A DNA stretch of 64,000 nt from Crocinitomicaceae bacterium (GCA_024643365.1 JAHENC010000001.1:1-64000), one strand, 5' to 3'. Counted from the stretch's first letter, positions 17,137-26,677 are shown. Numbers and translations: made by a program. Notes: generated from the letters alone by a model not told the origin.

Positions 17137-19089
17137 ATGAAGCACCTACTTTATATCGTATCGGTTATCCTCCTGTTAATTTCCTGCGATTCTTTGCATG
17201 CCACGAAAAAAGGAACTCAAGCGTCCATATCGACAAAAGCGGACGTACATAGTTACGCGAACCTTTCGGAAATCTCAACCAAACACCTGCACTTAGAATT
17301 GGATGTGAATTTCGAAAACCGCACAATTTATGGAGTTGCTCGACATGAAATGAGAAACAAGGGAGCGGATACAGCGATTTTCGACATCAATGGACTCATG
17401 ATTCAAAAGGTCACAATCGGTCAAAAGGGATCAGAAGAGGAAGCAGATATGTTCATTGACAAGATGGATAAAGATTCTGTACTTGGCCAGGCATTAATGG
17501 TTCCAATCAAAAAGGATACAAAATTTGTCAATATTTACTATCAAACAACCGAACGTTCTGACGCATTGGATTGGTTAGATACTAACTTGACTAGCTCCAA
17601 AACAAAACCTTTTTTATACACGCAAGGTCAAGCCATCCTCACACGAACTTGGATTCCATTGCAAGATTCACCCAGCAACCGCATCACTTACAGTGCGGAT
17701 GTCAAAGTTCCAAATGACCTTCTAGCAGTCATGAGTGCAAAGAATCCAATTCAAAAAAACAAAGAAGGACTGTATCATTTCGAGATGAAAAAACCTATTC
17801 CAGCCTACCTAATAGCCTTAGCTGTTGGAGATTTGGAATACCATGCATTTAGCTCGAACAGTGGGGTTTATTCTGAACCTGAATTACTTTCTTCTTGCGC
17901 TTATGAGTTTGATGCCATTCCTAAAATGATCAGTGCAGCCGAAAAGCTATATGGTCCTTACCAATGGGAACAATATGACATCCTTGTCCTACCGTATTCC
18001 TTCCCTTTTGGTGGAATGGAAAATCCAATGTTGACTTTTGCTAATCCAACCTTGCTTGCGGGGGATAAAAGCTTGGTATCTGTTATCGCACATGAGCTTG
18101 CTCATTCATGGTCAGGGAATTTGGTGACAAACCGCACATGGAACGACTTCTGGCTCAACGAAGGATTTACCGTTTACTTCGAACAACGCATCATGGAATC
18201 CATTTATGGAAAAGAAGTGGCAGACATCCTCGCCTTAATCGAATACGATGAGTTGAAAGACGAATTAACACGCATTAAAGCCTCCAAAAATCCGGAGGAT
18301 AGCAAATTGCATTTAGCCTTAGAAGGACGAAATCCAGATGATGGAATGACAGACATTGCCTACGTGAAAGGTGCTTTTTTCTTAAAAACACTCGAGAATG
18401 AAGTAGGAAGATCAAAATTTGATGCTTTCCTGAAAAAGTACTTCGAAACGTTTCAATTTAAAACGGTGGACACGAAACAATTCGTCCGTTTCTTAAAGAA
18501 AAACCTTCTTACGAAGGAACACGAGGATTTCGATTATCAATCGTGGATTTACGCTGAGGGCCTTCCAGATAATTGCTTACAGCTGCATTCCACGCGCTTA
18601 GATCAAATGGAAAAGTTAGCGGATGACTTCACCCATAACAAGGTGAGTTTTGCTCCTAAAATCACCTATAAATGGAAAAAAGTAGGCAAGCGAAGAAAAA
18701 AAATTAAGAACGTTGAGCAAATTAAGTTTCAAGACCACATCGTTCAAGAATGGCAAACGTTTATCCGTCGACTACCTAGAAACCTACCACAAGCTAAAAT
18801 GAGGGAAATTGACCGGTATTTGCGTTTTTCCTACAGTGGAAATAGTGAATTATTGACGGAATGGTTTATCCTAAGTGCGAATTGCGGTTATGCTTCAACA
18901 AACAAACAGCAAATCACTGCCTTCTTAAGCAAAGTTGGACGCAGAAAATATTTGATGCCGATTTACGAAGCATTGCTTTTAAACAAAGCAAGTCGTCCAA
19001 TGGCCATTTCGATTTTCTCTCAATCGAAAGATCATTATCACGCAGTCTCAAGAAAATCTGTTGAAGCCTTGATCAGAGAAACGAAATAA
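17137..19089 (+). CDS. M1-family metallopeptidase, probable lipoprotein
   Basis: This 650-residue zinc aminopeptidase resembles the leukotriene-A4-hydrolase branch. The exopeptidase motif FGGMEN precedes the zinc site H319-E-L-A-H323, with the third ligand E342 in WLNEGFTVYF, exactly 18 residues after H323. The N-terminus MKHLLYIVSVILLLISCDS ends in a lipobox-like L-I-S-C, so the protein is likely anchored to a membrane facing the periplasm. The C-terminal ~150 residues are helical and basic (YKWKKVGKRRKKIK), as in the armadillo-like C-terminal domain of this branch. It should trim peptides taken up from outside. It is in the purB transcript, but a functional tie is not evident. Confidence 0.9.
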   Translation: MKHLLYIVSVILLLISCDSLHATKKGTQASISTKADVHSYANLSEISTKHLHLELDVNFENRTIYGVARHEMRNKGADTAIFDINGLMIQKVTIGQKGSEEEADMFIDKMDKDSVLGQALMVPIKKDTKFVNIYYQTTERSDALDWLDTNLTSSKTKPFLYTQGQAILTRTWIPLQDSPSNRITYSADVKVPNDLLAVMSAKNPIQKNKEGLYHFEMKKPIPAYLIALAVGDLEYHAFSSNSGVYSEPELLSSCAYEFDAIPKMISAAEKLYGPYQWEQYDILVLPYSFPFGGMENPMLTFANPTLLAGDKSLVSVIAHELAHSWSGNLVTNRTWNDFWLNEGFTVYFEQRIMESIYGKEVADILALIEYDELKDELTRIKASKNPEDSKLHLALEGRNPDDGMTDIAYVKGAFFLKTLENEVGRSKFDAFLKKYFETFQFKTVDTKQFVRFLKKNLLTKEHEDFDYQSWIYAEGLPDNCLQLHSTRLDQMEKLADDFTHNKVSFAPKITYKWKKVGKRRKKIKNVEQIKFQDHIVQEWQTFIRRLPRNLPQAKMREIDRYLRFSYSGNSELLTEWFILSANCGYASTNKQQITAFLSKVGRRKYLMPIYEALLLNKASRPMAISIFSQSKDHYHAVSRKSVEALIRETK

Positions 19090-19112
19090 ACTTGGATTTT
19101 TTTTGCTAGAAT

Positions 19113-21317
19113 TTAGTTTGCGACTTCACTCATGAATTTAATGCGCATCAAACGAAGTTCTTCCTCCGTGTACAATCCGTCAAATTCATGATAGGCTTCT
19201 ACTAAATCGTCCGTTTCAGCCTCAGAGAAATAATCAAAAATTTCTTCTTGATTCTCGTTATCCAAAATGGTATTGATGTAATAATTGATGTTTACCTTGG
19301 TTCCAGAATTCACAATGGACTCCATTTCATCCAAAATATCCTCGAAGGATTTACCCTGAGCTTTCGCGATGTCTTCTAAAGGTAATTTACGGTCAATGTT
19401 TTGAATGAGTTGAACTTTTAAAACCGACTTATTGACCAGTGTTTTCACAACCATGTCCTGAGGACGTTCAATGTCGTTACTCTCCACGTAATGAGCAATT
19501 AAGTCTACAAATGGTTCACCGTAACGTTGTGCTTTCCCTGTGCCTACTCCTTGGATATTTGTCAGCTCATCCATTGTAATTGGATACTGCAAACACATGT
19601 CACGTAAAGATGGTTCTTGGAAAATCACAAATGGCGGAACGCTTAATTGTTTTGACAAGGTTTTGCGTAAATCAATCAAAGAGTTATACAATACCTCATC
19701 AAAAGCGCCACCTTTTCCTCCAGTTTGAATGATGGAATCATCGTCATCTGTTCCGGAAAAATCATGTTGCTTTATGAGCATGAACGAAACCGGTTTTTTG
19801 AGGAATTCTCTTCCTGCATCTGTCAATTTCAAAGTACCAAACGTTTCCACGTCTTTGTACACGAGTCCACCAACGCCTGTTTGACGAATAACCGCATTCC
19901 AAAAATGCTCGTCTTTCTCCTTTCCAATTCCAAAGGTCGGAAATTGGTCTTGTTTGTATGCTTTAATATCCGCCGTCACGTGTCCAGACAAATATGCACA
20001 GTAATGCTTCGCTTTCTGCGTTTCGTCCATTAAAACAATGGCATTCAGCAACATTTCAACATAGTTCATTCCTTCCGTACGCTCTCTTGGATTACGGCAG
20101 TTGTCACATTGTTCGTTACATCTTTTCTCTTCGAACGTCTCTCCGAAATAGTGTAAAATGAATTTACGACGACAAACAGATGTTTCCGCATAAGAAACGA
20201 TTTCATGCAATAATTGTCTTCCAATTTCTTGCTCGGTAATAGCTTTTCCTTGTAAGAACTTCTCGAGTTTCTCGATGTCTTTGTAACTGTAGAAGGCCAC
20301 ACACTCACCGATTCCGCCATCTCTTCCAGCTCTTCCCGTTTCTTGGTAATAACTTTCGAGTGACTTCGGAATGTCATGATGAATCACATAACGAACATCC
20401 GGCTTATCGATTCCCATTCCAAAAGCAATAGTCGCCACAATCACGTCAACATCCTCCATCAAGAACATGTCTTGATGTCTAGCGCGCGATCCTGCATCTA
20501 GTCCTGCATGATAAGGCAAGGCATTGATTCCGTTTACTTGAAGCAATTCGGCTATCTCTTCAACTTTCTTACGGCTCAAGCAATAAATTATGCCGCTTTC
20601 ACCTTGGTGATTTTTAATGTATCGGATGATTTCCTTTTCCACGTCGCGTTTTGGACGAATTTCGTAGTAGAGGTTATCTCGGTTGAACGAGGACTTAAAG
20701 ACGTCCGCATCCAACATATTTAAGTTTTTCTGAATGTCATACTGCACCTTCGGAGTTGCCGTTGCTGTTAAAGCGATGACAGGAACATTCGATATTTTTT
20801 GAAAAATTTCACGCAATCTGCGGTATTCTGGACGGAAGTCATGACCCCACTCGGAAATACAATGCGCTTCATCAATCGCGAAAAACGAAATTTCAACAGT
20901 GGTTAAGAAGTCAATGTTTTCTTTCTTCGTTAGGGATTCCGGTGCTACAAAGAGCATTTTCGTATTTCCAGATTGAATATCCTTGCGAACCTGCTGAATT
21001 TCAGCTTTTGACAAAGAAGAATTCAAGAAATGGGCTACGTTTTCGTTTTCACTAAATCCACGAATGGCGTCCACTTGATTTTTCATCAAGGCAATTAACG
21101 GGGAAACAATAATCGCTGTCCCGTTCATCAAAAGAGAAGGCAACTGGTAGCACATGGATTTACCTCCACCAGTCGGCATGATAACAAACGTATTTTTACC
21201 GTCTAGTACGTTGCGTATGATTGCTTCTTGCTCTCCTTTAAATTGATCGAAACCGAAATAATGGCGCAATGCACTGTTCAGGTCAATTTGTTTTTCAATA
21301 TGTAATTCGGACTCCAT
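19113..21317 (-). CDS. recQ: ATP-dependent DNA helicase RecQ
   Basis: This 734-residue 3'-5' helicase acts in recombination and replication-fork repair. It has Walker A MPTGGGKS at 47-54, a D-E-A-H box in FFAIDEAHCISEWGHDFRPEY, and helicase C motifs ATIAFGMGIDKPDVRYVIHHD and YQETGRAGRDG. A RecQ zinc-binding segment C-R-R-K-F...C-N-E-Q-C-D-N-C is present, followed by a winged helix and an HRDC domain (MDELTNIQGVGTGKAQRYG). The last ~120 residues add a helix-turn-helix-like acidic tail, as in long Bacteroidota RecQs. It stands alone, with its 3' end 23 bp from the convergent peptidase gene. Confidence 0.95.
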   Translation of the reverse strand: MESELHIEKQIDLNSALRHYFGFDQFKGEQEAIIRNVLDGKNTFVIMPTGGGKSMCYQLPSLLMNGTAIIVSPLIALMKNQVDAIRGFSENENVAHFLNSSLSKAEIQQVRKDIQSGNTKMLFVAPESLTKKENIDFLTTVEISFFAIDEAHCISEWGHDFRPEYRRLREIFQKISNVPVIALTATATPKVQYDIQKNLNMLDADVFKSSFNRDNLYYEIRPKRDVEKEIIRYIKNHQGESGIIYCLSRKKVEEIAELLQVNGINALPYHAGLDAGSRARHQDMFLMEDVDVIVATIAFGMGIDKPDVRYVIHHDIPKSLESYYQETGRAGRDGGIGECVAFYSYKDIEKLEKFLQGKAITEQEIGRQLLHEIVSYAETSVCRRKFILHYFGETFEEKRCNEQCDNCRNPRERTEGMNYVEMLLNAIVLMDETQKAKHYCAYLSGHVTADIKAYKQDQFPTFGIGKEKDEHFWNAVIRQTGVGGLVYKDVETFGTLKLTDAGREFLKKPVSFMLIKQHDFSGTDDDDSIIQTGGKGGAFDEVLYNSLIDLRKTLSKQLSVPPFVIFQEPSLRDMCLQYPITMDELTNIQGVGTGKAQRYGEPFVDLIAHYVESNDIERPQDMVVKTLVNKSVLKVQLIQNIDRKLPLEDIAKAQGKSFEDILDEMESIVNSGTKVNINYYINTILDNENQEEIFDYFSEAETDDLVEAYHEFDGLYTEEELRLMRIKFMSEVAN

Positions 21318-21419
21318 GTTGGATTTTGTCTATGGGTAACAACACGTTCTTTGTCTTGTTCACTTAAATGTAAGAATAATTATTCACTTGGACTAAAATT
21401 TGTGTCCAGTAACTTGAAT

Positions 21420-22022
21420 TTATCCGTTTAATGCGACAACTTCTTTGACTTCTGGTAAATGTTGTTTCAACAAGTTTTCGATTCCACCTTTCAATGTTGC
21501 CGTAGATGAAGGACAACCAGCGCATGAACCTTTCATTAATACTGTGACGATTCCATCTTCGAAGCCAACAAAATCAATTGCTCCACCATCGTTTTCTACT
21601 GCTGGACGAACGTACTCATCTAACAAGGCACGAATTGGATCATCGAAGTCACTTGGATTGAATGATTTTGCTGGTTTATCAGAAGCAGATTCATCTTCCA
21701 TTTGCGCCAATTGAGAGGGCATTTGAATCAACACTTCTTTTCCAAAGAATAACCATTCACGCACAAATTCACGCAATTCCATGTTAATGAAATCCCAAGG
21801 AACATTGTCCGTTTTCGTAATCGTAATAAAATTAGCAGCGATAAAAACCTTTTGAACAAAGGGAAAATCAAATAAAGCTTCTGCTAACGGAGAATACCCC
21901 TTTGAGTCGGCTTTAGAAGCGAATTCTACAGCATCTCCAGTAGCCAATAAATATTTATTCGCAACGTATTTCATCGTTGTCGGATTTGGAGTCATTTCAG
22001 CGTAAACCGTAACAGGAACCAT
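21420..22022 (-). CDS. NifU-like Fe-S cluster scaffold/carrier protein
   Basis: The protein has 200 residues from the ATG at 22022. An upstream in-frame start at 22049 lies beyond the promoter box at 22037-22044 and is unlikely. The N-terminal ~90 residues (MTPNPTTMKYVANKYLL) are the Nfu N-terminal domain. The C-terminal ~75 residues are the NifU C-terminal domain, with ENDGGAIDFVGFEDGIVTV and the cluster-binding C-x-x-C in KGSCAGCPSSTATLKGG. It should accept and pass on [4Fe-4S] clusters to target enzymes; LipA encoded at 50689-51561 is one plausible client. It is followed by the DUF4301 gene on the other side of its promoter. Confidence 0.93.
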   Translation of the reverse strand: MVPVTVYAEMTPNPTTMKYVANKYLLATGDAVEFASKADSKGYSPLAEALFDFPFVQKVFIAANFITITKTDNVPWDFINMELREFVREWLFFGKEVLIQMPSQLAQMEDESASDKPAKSFNPSDFDDPIRALLDEYVRPAVENDGGAIDFVGFEDGIVTVLMKGSCAGCPSSTATLKGGIENLLKQHLPEVKEVVALNG

Positions 22023-22036
22023 CTTTGTTTTTTTTA

Positions 22037-22044
22037 CAAAAATA
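22037..22044 (-). promoter_or_regulatory. TAnnTTTG -7 box (TATTTTTG) for the NifU-like gene
   Basis: The complement reads TATTTTTG, 14 nt before the ATG at 22022. This supports the shorter start of the NifU-like protein, because a start at 22049 would lie upstream of transcription initiation. Confidence 0.55.
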
Positions 22045-22083
22045 GCCAAATTAAACCGTTGAAGCAGTTAAAATATAGATTTT

Positions 22084-23484
22084 TTAAAGGGATTGATGCG
22101 CAGTTTGTAGTAAATCTAAAACGGTTTTCACTGGAGTAAATACCTCATTGGGGATTTCAACGAACAAGGTGTTCCAATTCGCCATTCCTCCATTCCAAAG
22201 TCCAGGCTGTTCAATGAATCGAATGGATTTCCCCATGTGACTCTTTTCCACAATAAAATAGGCGTCCTCCTCTTTGAATTTGGATAAATCATACGCTTCT
22301 CCTTGGAAATCTTTGAAATCTAGCACCATCATTACAGGATTGAAATGTGTGCTTTGCATAAGTAGCGCGTTCACCTTATCCGTATTCGCTAATTGTGCTT
22401 TTTCAACAATTTGTTTACGCGTTTCACCGTTTTTCTGAACAAAGAAGGGTCCACCACCTGGCTGACCTTCGTTTCGAACCATTCCGCAAACACGCAAAGG
22501 ACGACGAATAAAATGCAGTAAATCCGCTTCGCTTTTTAACTCATTCGCTGGTAATAAGTGAAAACGTTCATTTAATTTTTCAAATTCAATGAGGGATGGC
22601 TGCGCTTCCAACTTGGAAAAAGCTTCTTTCAGCTGATCTACTAATCCAACAAGTATTTTCCACTGCGATGTACTCGCCTCAGATTGACTAAAATGCTGCA
22701 AATTATCGATGTTTTTGACCAAAACATAGTCGCTTTTTATTTGCGCTAAATTCGATAACAAGGTTCCGTGTCCTGCTGGACGACGAATTGGTTGTTCATC
22801 CTGTCCTATAGCGAGTGTCCCATCTGCATAAAAAGCATAGGAATTTGTTGACGGATCTTGCTCCGAGTAACTTACTGGATATGCATCACCTGTCATATCA
22901 CTTAAACTCTGGATGGCAGATTGAAAATGCTCTTCAAAGGCTAATTGTATGGTAAAATGAAAATCAATCGAACCTTGAACCAATTGACTTCCTTGAATTA
23001 ATTGCTCTTGAAATGGATTTAGGATAAATGGCCCCAACGAATGGAAAGGAATGAGTCCTTTGGGAAACAATCCATAGTTCAATCCACTTTCTCCCAGGAC
23101 ATAGGCAATCAAGTCCTCGATATTCCATGTGAAATTCTCTACTTTTTCTTTAACATCAGCTGGAAAGCACTTATAAAATGCAAAGGTTGAAATGCGGCGA
23201 ATAAATTGCTCTGTTTGGGCTTGATTGGTTTCCGTTGTTTGATTCAAATAATCGTACAAGAATTGAAACATCCGCGAACCAGATCCCGAGGCAGGAATAA
23301 AAAAAGAGAGTTCCTTTTTCAATTGCTCAAAACGCTGCTTTAAGTCTTGCTCCTCTTCTGAACTCAACTGAACGATACCATCACCAAGTCTACACGGACG
23401 AACAATATCCAAGGTCGGAGCTCCGTTTAAGATATCTTTCTTTTGCCTTAACACATTTATTTCTTCCGCACCTGTTAGCCCCAT
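22084..23484 (-). CDS. DUF4301-type protein, nucleotidyltransferase-like motifs
   Basis: This 466-residue soluble protein resembles the DUF4301 family of Bacteroidota. The segment FFIPASGSGSRMFQFLYDYL contains a G-x-G-x-R loop like that of sugar-phosphate nucleotidyltransferases. RRPAGHGTLLSNLAQI and YVLVKNIDNLQ recall the G-H-G-D and central Asp regions of UTP-dependent pyrophosphorylases. A sugar-nucleotide role is therefore plausible, but it is my inference and not an established property of the family. The segment VRNEGQPGGGPFFV is another conserved-looking patch. Its start faces the start of 23512-24087 across 27 bp. Confidence 0.75.
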   Translation of the reverse strand: MGLTGAEEINVLRQKKDILNGAPTLDIVRPCRLGDGIVQLSSEEEQDLKQRFEQLKKELSFFIPASGSGSRMFQFLYDYLNQTTETNQAQTEQFIRRISTFAFYKCFPADVKEKVENFTWNIEDLIAYVLGESGLNYGLFPKGLIPFHSLGPFILNPFQEQLIQGSQLVQGSIDFHFTIQLAFEEHFQSAIQSLSDMTGDAYPVSYSEQDPSTNSYAFYADGTLAIGQDEQPIRRPAGHGTLLSNLAQIKSDYVLVKNIDNLQHFSQSEASTSQWKILVGLVDQLKEAFSKLEAQPSLIEFEKLNERFHLLPANELKSEADLLHFIRRPLRVCGMVRNEGQPGGGPFFVQKNGETRKQIVEKAQLANTDKVNALLMQSTHFNPVMMVLDFKDFQGEAYDLSKFKEEDAYFIVEKSHMGKSIRFIEQPGLWNGGMANWNTLFVEIPNEVFTPVKTVLDLLQTAHQSL

Positions 23485-23511
23485 GTCTAATGAAAATAGT
23501 TATTTTGCACC

Positions 23512-24087
23512 GTGAATCGATTCATCGAAATTATAAAATATACTTGGAAAGCCAAAGGAAGACATGGTATTCATTCGCCATTCGTCTACGATTTGATGGA
23601 TATTTGTTTTAAAATTCCTGTTTCCAGAAAGAAAATCGTTGGATTCAGTGCAAAAACGAAGCTTCATACCTCCACACTCAGGTGCCTAATCCAACTTTCG
23701 AAACACCTGAATCAAAATGTATTACTAACCGAAAACGAAATTCAAACGGACATCGAAGAACTAGCCAAAGACCTGGGATTATCACGGGAAATACAGGATT
23801 TGTCCTTTTTTGATCTGAAGGAAAAAGAAAAGGATCCATCCATCATATTGTTAACGATGGACAAAAGCGACAACAGTAGCTCATTAAAAGTGGACGAACT
23901 CCTTCCCCTACTTGATGAAAATAGCTTGATCCTAATCGATGGAATCAGAGCAAATGACCTTATCTATTCGCAATGGAAACAACTGTGCGAAAAACAAGAA
24001 TTCCACTTCAGTGCAGATGTATTTCAATTCGGAATTTTAGCCAAAAGAACTTTTCAAGTAAAAGAACACTTTGTCCTTCGCTATTAA
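23512..24087 (+). CDS. Hypothetical protein, possible degenerate methyltransferase-like protein
   Basis: This 191-residue protein starts at GTG 23512, four bases after a TATTTTG element that resembles a -7 box. The N-terminal motif W-K-A-K-G-R-H-G-I-H-S-P-F-V-Y-D is one I associate with a group of Bacteroidota class I SAM-methyltransferase-like proteins. However, no glycine-rich SAM loop is visible and the protein is shorter than those enzymes. The later part alternates hydrophobic strands and acidic helices (SLILIDGIRANDLIYSQW). It may be a shortened, non-catalytic relative. Its stop overlaps the convergent anti-sigma-like gene through TTAA. Confidence 0.5.
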   Translation: MNRFIEIIKYTWKAKGRHGIHSPFVYDLMDICFKIPVSRKKIVGFSAKTKLHTSTLRCLIQLSKHLNQNVLLTENEIQTDIEELAKDLGLSREIQDLSFFDLKEKEKDPSIILLTMDKSDNSSSLKVDELLPLLDENSLILIDGIRANDLIYSQWKQLCEKQEFHFSADVFQFGILAKRTFQVKEHFVLRY

Positions 24088-24890
24088 TACGCAGAAACAA
24101 TCACATCCAACATTTCTGGCATGGACTTCACGCTCATCGATGTAAATGCATCCGCTCGTTTTTTACCTGAACTGATTTTTTCTGTGGATACTTTTTTTGA
24201 AGACATGACTTTTGCTTCGCTCAGATCATTTGCTGACCATGAATAGCTAACAGCACCCGTATTCGTTGCTGATAACGTAGCGCTTGATCCATTAGCAAGA
24301 CTAGAGGACCAAGAAACAGTTGGAGCCACTAATTCAACATCCGCCACATTATCAGTCAATTCGGGCAATTTCCCTTCCACTGAGGCAATTTCTTGTGGCG
24401 TTTCTTCATTTGAAGATTCCACAAAAACGGCAGAAGGAATATTTAGACCGCCGTTTAATTTTAATTCCTCCTGTTTTTCTACCTGAACTTTCTTTTCTTT
24501 TATGGGAGTTTTAACATCGTTTTTGGCAAGCGTCACTTCTTTATTCGGTTGATACATGAACCACATCAAAACCAATGCCGCTGCGACCGCTGGAATGGAA
24601 GCCCACGATGCGATGCGACTAAAACGATTTTTGGCGAATTGAATTTCTCTTCCGTTCGAAGTGGATTGTTTACCAGCATATTGCATTGCAAAGAGTTGGT
24701 CCAAACGGATTTTCGTATTGGAATCATCCGTAGGCTTGTCCGACCATACATCAACGTGCTGAAACAGCTTTTTCAAGGATTGAAATTCCTGTTCATCGGC
24801 ACACCATTCCACTAATTGAGTACGTTCTAGGTCGTTCAACTCGGCAAAAGCCTCATGTTTCTTTATTATGTTTTTTAAATGATCTTCCAT
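24084..24890 (-). CDS. Single-pass membrane partner of an ECF sigma factor (module 3)
   Basis: This 268-residue protein has a cytoplasmic part at about 1-94, one TM helix at about 95-113 (WASIPAVAAALVLMWFMY), and a ~155-residue outer part that is acidic, then Ser/Lys-rich. The outer part has a short Ig/PKD-like stretch (SWSSSLANGSSATLSATNTG) and ends in MLDVIVSAY. It lies two bases after the sigma gene, so an anti-sigma role is the natural reading. There is no HCCxxC zinc anti-sigma motif. The outer part is too short for a barrel. It is the last gene of a transcript that begins at 26677. Confidence 0.65.
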   Translation of the reverse strand: MEDHLKNIIKKHEAFAELNDLERTQLVEWCADEQEFQSLKKLFQHVDVWSDKPTDDSNTKIRLDQLFAMQYAGKQSTSNGREIQFAKNRFSRIASWASIPAVAAALVLMWFMYQPNKEVTLAKNDVKTPIKEKKVQVEKQEELKLNGGLNIPSAVFVESSNEETPQEIASVEGKLPELTDNVADVELVAPTVSWSSSLANGSSATLSATNTGAVSYSWSANDLSEAKVMSSKKVSTEKISSGKKRADAFTSMSVKSMPEMLDVIVSAY

Positions 24891-24892
24891 CT

Positions 24893-25471
24893 TTATTGTG
24901 CTAATTGATAAACACTCAGTTGATTCGCTAAAAATTTTGTCGCATAAAATAAGCGCGACTTGACTGTTCCTTCGTTGATCTCTAATATTTCTGCGATTTC
25001 TTTTAAGGCAAGCCCATCTAGGTGACGCAGTGTAAACACCGATCGATGTTTCTCATCTAATTCTTGCAATTTCTCTTCAAACTCAGCTAAAAACTGTGCA
25101 TCCTGAACTTGATTCAAGACATTTTCGTTGGACGGAGCAAAAGATGTATCCACACCATGAACCGTGTTTTTCCTTACTTCCATTCGTTTGTACTCATTTT
25201 TACACATATTACTTGCCACCGAGAAAAGCCATGTTTTAAAGGAGCGAGAAGTGTCGAACGATTCAGGGTACTGAATGATTTTCGCAAACAAATCGTGGAC
25301 AAAATCCTCGGCTTTTTCGTCATCTCGCCAAAGCATGTTCCGGAAATACCCTTTTAATTTCCCCGCATAACGATTATACAATTCCGTAAAAGCAGACTGA
25401 TTCCCTTGTCCCAATGCATGCATCAAGGACTCATCACTCCAGTCTGATATCGATTTACGAAAGAATTTCAT
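24893..25471 (-). CDS. ECF-type RNA polymerase sigma factor (module 3)
   Basis: This 192-residue sigma factor is more classical than the other three in the window. Region 2 spans about 25-95 (AFTELYNRYAGKLKGYF, DDEKAEDFVHDLFAKI, FKTWLFSVASNMCKNEYKR). Region 4 is at about 135-185 (RSVFTLRHLDGLALKEIAEILEINEGTVKSRLF). It lacks the 'VFNLF' segment shared by the other three. Its ATG immediately follows the stop of the secreted-protein gene 25472-26677, so sigma factor, secreted protein and membrane partner form one three-gene unit. Confidence 0.92.
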   Translation of the reverse strand: MKFFRKSISDWSDESLMHALGQGNQSAFTELYNRYAGKLKGYFRNMLWRDDEKAEDFVHDLFAKIIQYPESFDTSRSFKTWLFSVASNMCKNEYKRMEVRKNTVHGVDTSFAPSNENVLNQVQDAQFLAEFEEKLQELDEKHRSVFTLRHLDGLALKEIAEILEINEGTVKSRLFYATKFLANQLSVYQLAQ

Positions 25472-26677
25472 CTAATTACCCGCCTTTTTTATGACTTTCT
25501 TTCCGAGAATAAAATCCATACTTTCTCGGATTTGAAGCAACAATACTTCATTTCCTTCCTGAATGTACTTCTGTTCCAAATACATCAACATGGGCATGTA
25601 ATTCATGGCGAATTTGCTGCGCTGCTCTCCTTCGTTCAATCCATATTTATTGAGCTCATAAAACCAAAGATTTTCTTGTCGGATCGGCAAATCCTCAGCA
25701 GGACTTTCTACATACTGAAAAGTGAGTCCGACGGGAAATAGTTTTTTGGAAATTGGCTCCAAGTAATTTCTAGGAATCGTTACAGAAAGAAAAAGCCCTT
25801 TGTCTGCATTCAAATAACAGAATTGACTCAAGTATCCAACGTCAATTTTGGTCGACTTCGGCAGGACATATCCCTTTCCTTCTAATGCTTTTCGATATTG
25901 AGGACTTTGCAAAAAATCCAATGAAACCACATTGACGTCCAAGCGTTGTTGGTAACTGAATTGATTGAGCAAAGCGCCGTAGGTATCTTCAAAGCCATGC
26001 GTAATCAATGTAGAATTCATGGCACAAGAAGTCAATACATCACTCGTGTAGGTTTCTACTTCCAACGTAATTACATCATTGACGGACATCAAGGAAAGCG
26101 CATTTTGAACACTGATTGTATCTCCATTCATCAATTTAAGTGAAACATACTGTTTTTGAACTTCGAGATTTTCCGGATTCATCTGATACGCTTTTTCAAG
26201 TGCCGGTGATCGATCCAAATTGTAATTACCCGCTGAATAATACGCCAATTGGTATTCCCAAGAATTAGGGGAAATCACTTCGAGTTGCTTTACTTTAGCA
26301 TCCATCTCGGCTTGTTCTGCAGGCAAAGGTGTACGTTGAAATTTATTTAATTTAGCGTTTTGACGAACAAGCGAAAAAGCGGAAAAAATCTGCACTGTTT
26401 TGTCAGTCTCACGAAGGTCCTTCGTATCTTCTTGCCCAGACAATTCGCGTTCTTCGAATTTTTGATTCACATTGAAATAACTGGAGTCTTGTTTCAAAAG
26501 AGAGTTGGATTCAATAGGTGTATTGATATTCAATTTTTCTTTGGACATGTTTACCCCATTCTCTGTGCCTCCCATTTGATTGGTACTCTGTGGTCGATTC
26601 AGTAATCCATTCGGTGGTTGACCGTAGGAAATAAAGGGAAAAAGTAAGAGTAAACTAAAAAAAATAGTTTGTTTCAT
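25472..26677 (-). CDS. Secreted protein of unknown function co-transcribed with an ECF sigma factor
   Basis: This 401-residue protein has a signal peptide (MKQTIFFSLLLLFPFISYGQ). A ~90-residue polar region is followed by an alpha-helical region with tetratricopeptide-like helices (NSWEYQLAYYSAGNYNLDRSPALEKAYQMNPENLEVQKQ read in pieces). A C-terminal mixed domain has four scattered Cys or hydrophobic strands. There is no lipobox or T9SS domain, so a periplasmic location is likely. It is the first gene of the transcript that continues with the sigma factor without a single spacer base. It may be a sensor input or a target of the module. I do not recognise the family. Confidence 0.65.
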   Translation of the reverse strand: MKQTIFFSLLLLFPFISYGQPPNGLLNRPQSTNQMGGTENGVNMSKEKLNINTPIESNSLLKQDSSYFNVNQKFEERELSGQEDTKDLRETDKTVQIFSAFSLVRQNAKLNKFQRTPLPAEQAEMDAKVKQLEVISPNSWEYQLAYYSAGNYNLDRSPALEKAYQMNPENLEVQKQYVSLKLMNGDTISVQNALSLMSVNDVITLEVETYTSDVLTSCAMNSTLITHGFEDTYGALLNQFSYQQRLDVNVVSLDFLQSPQYRKALEGKGYVLPKSTKIDVGYLSQFCYLNADKGLFLSVTIPRNYLEPISKKLFPVGLTFQYVESPAEDLPIRQENLWFYELNKYGLNEGEQRSKFAMNYMPMLMYLEQKYIQEGNEVLLLQIRESMDFILGKKVIKKAGN

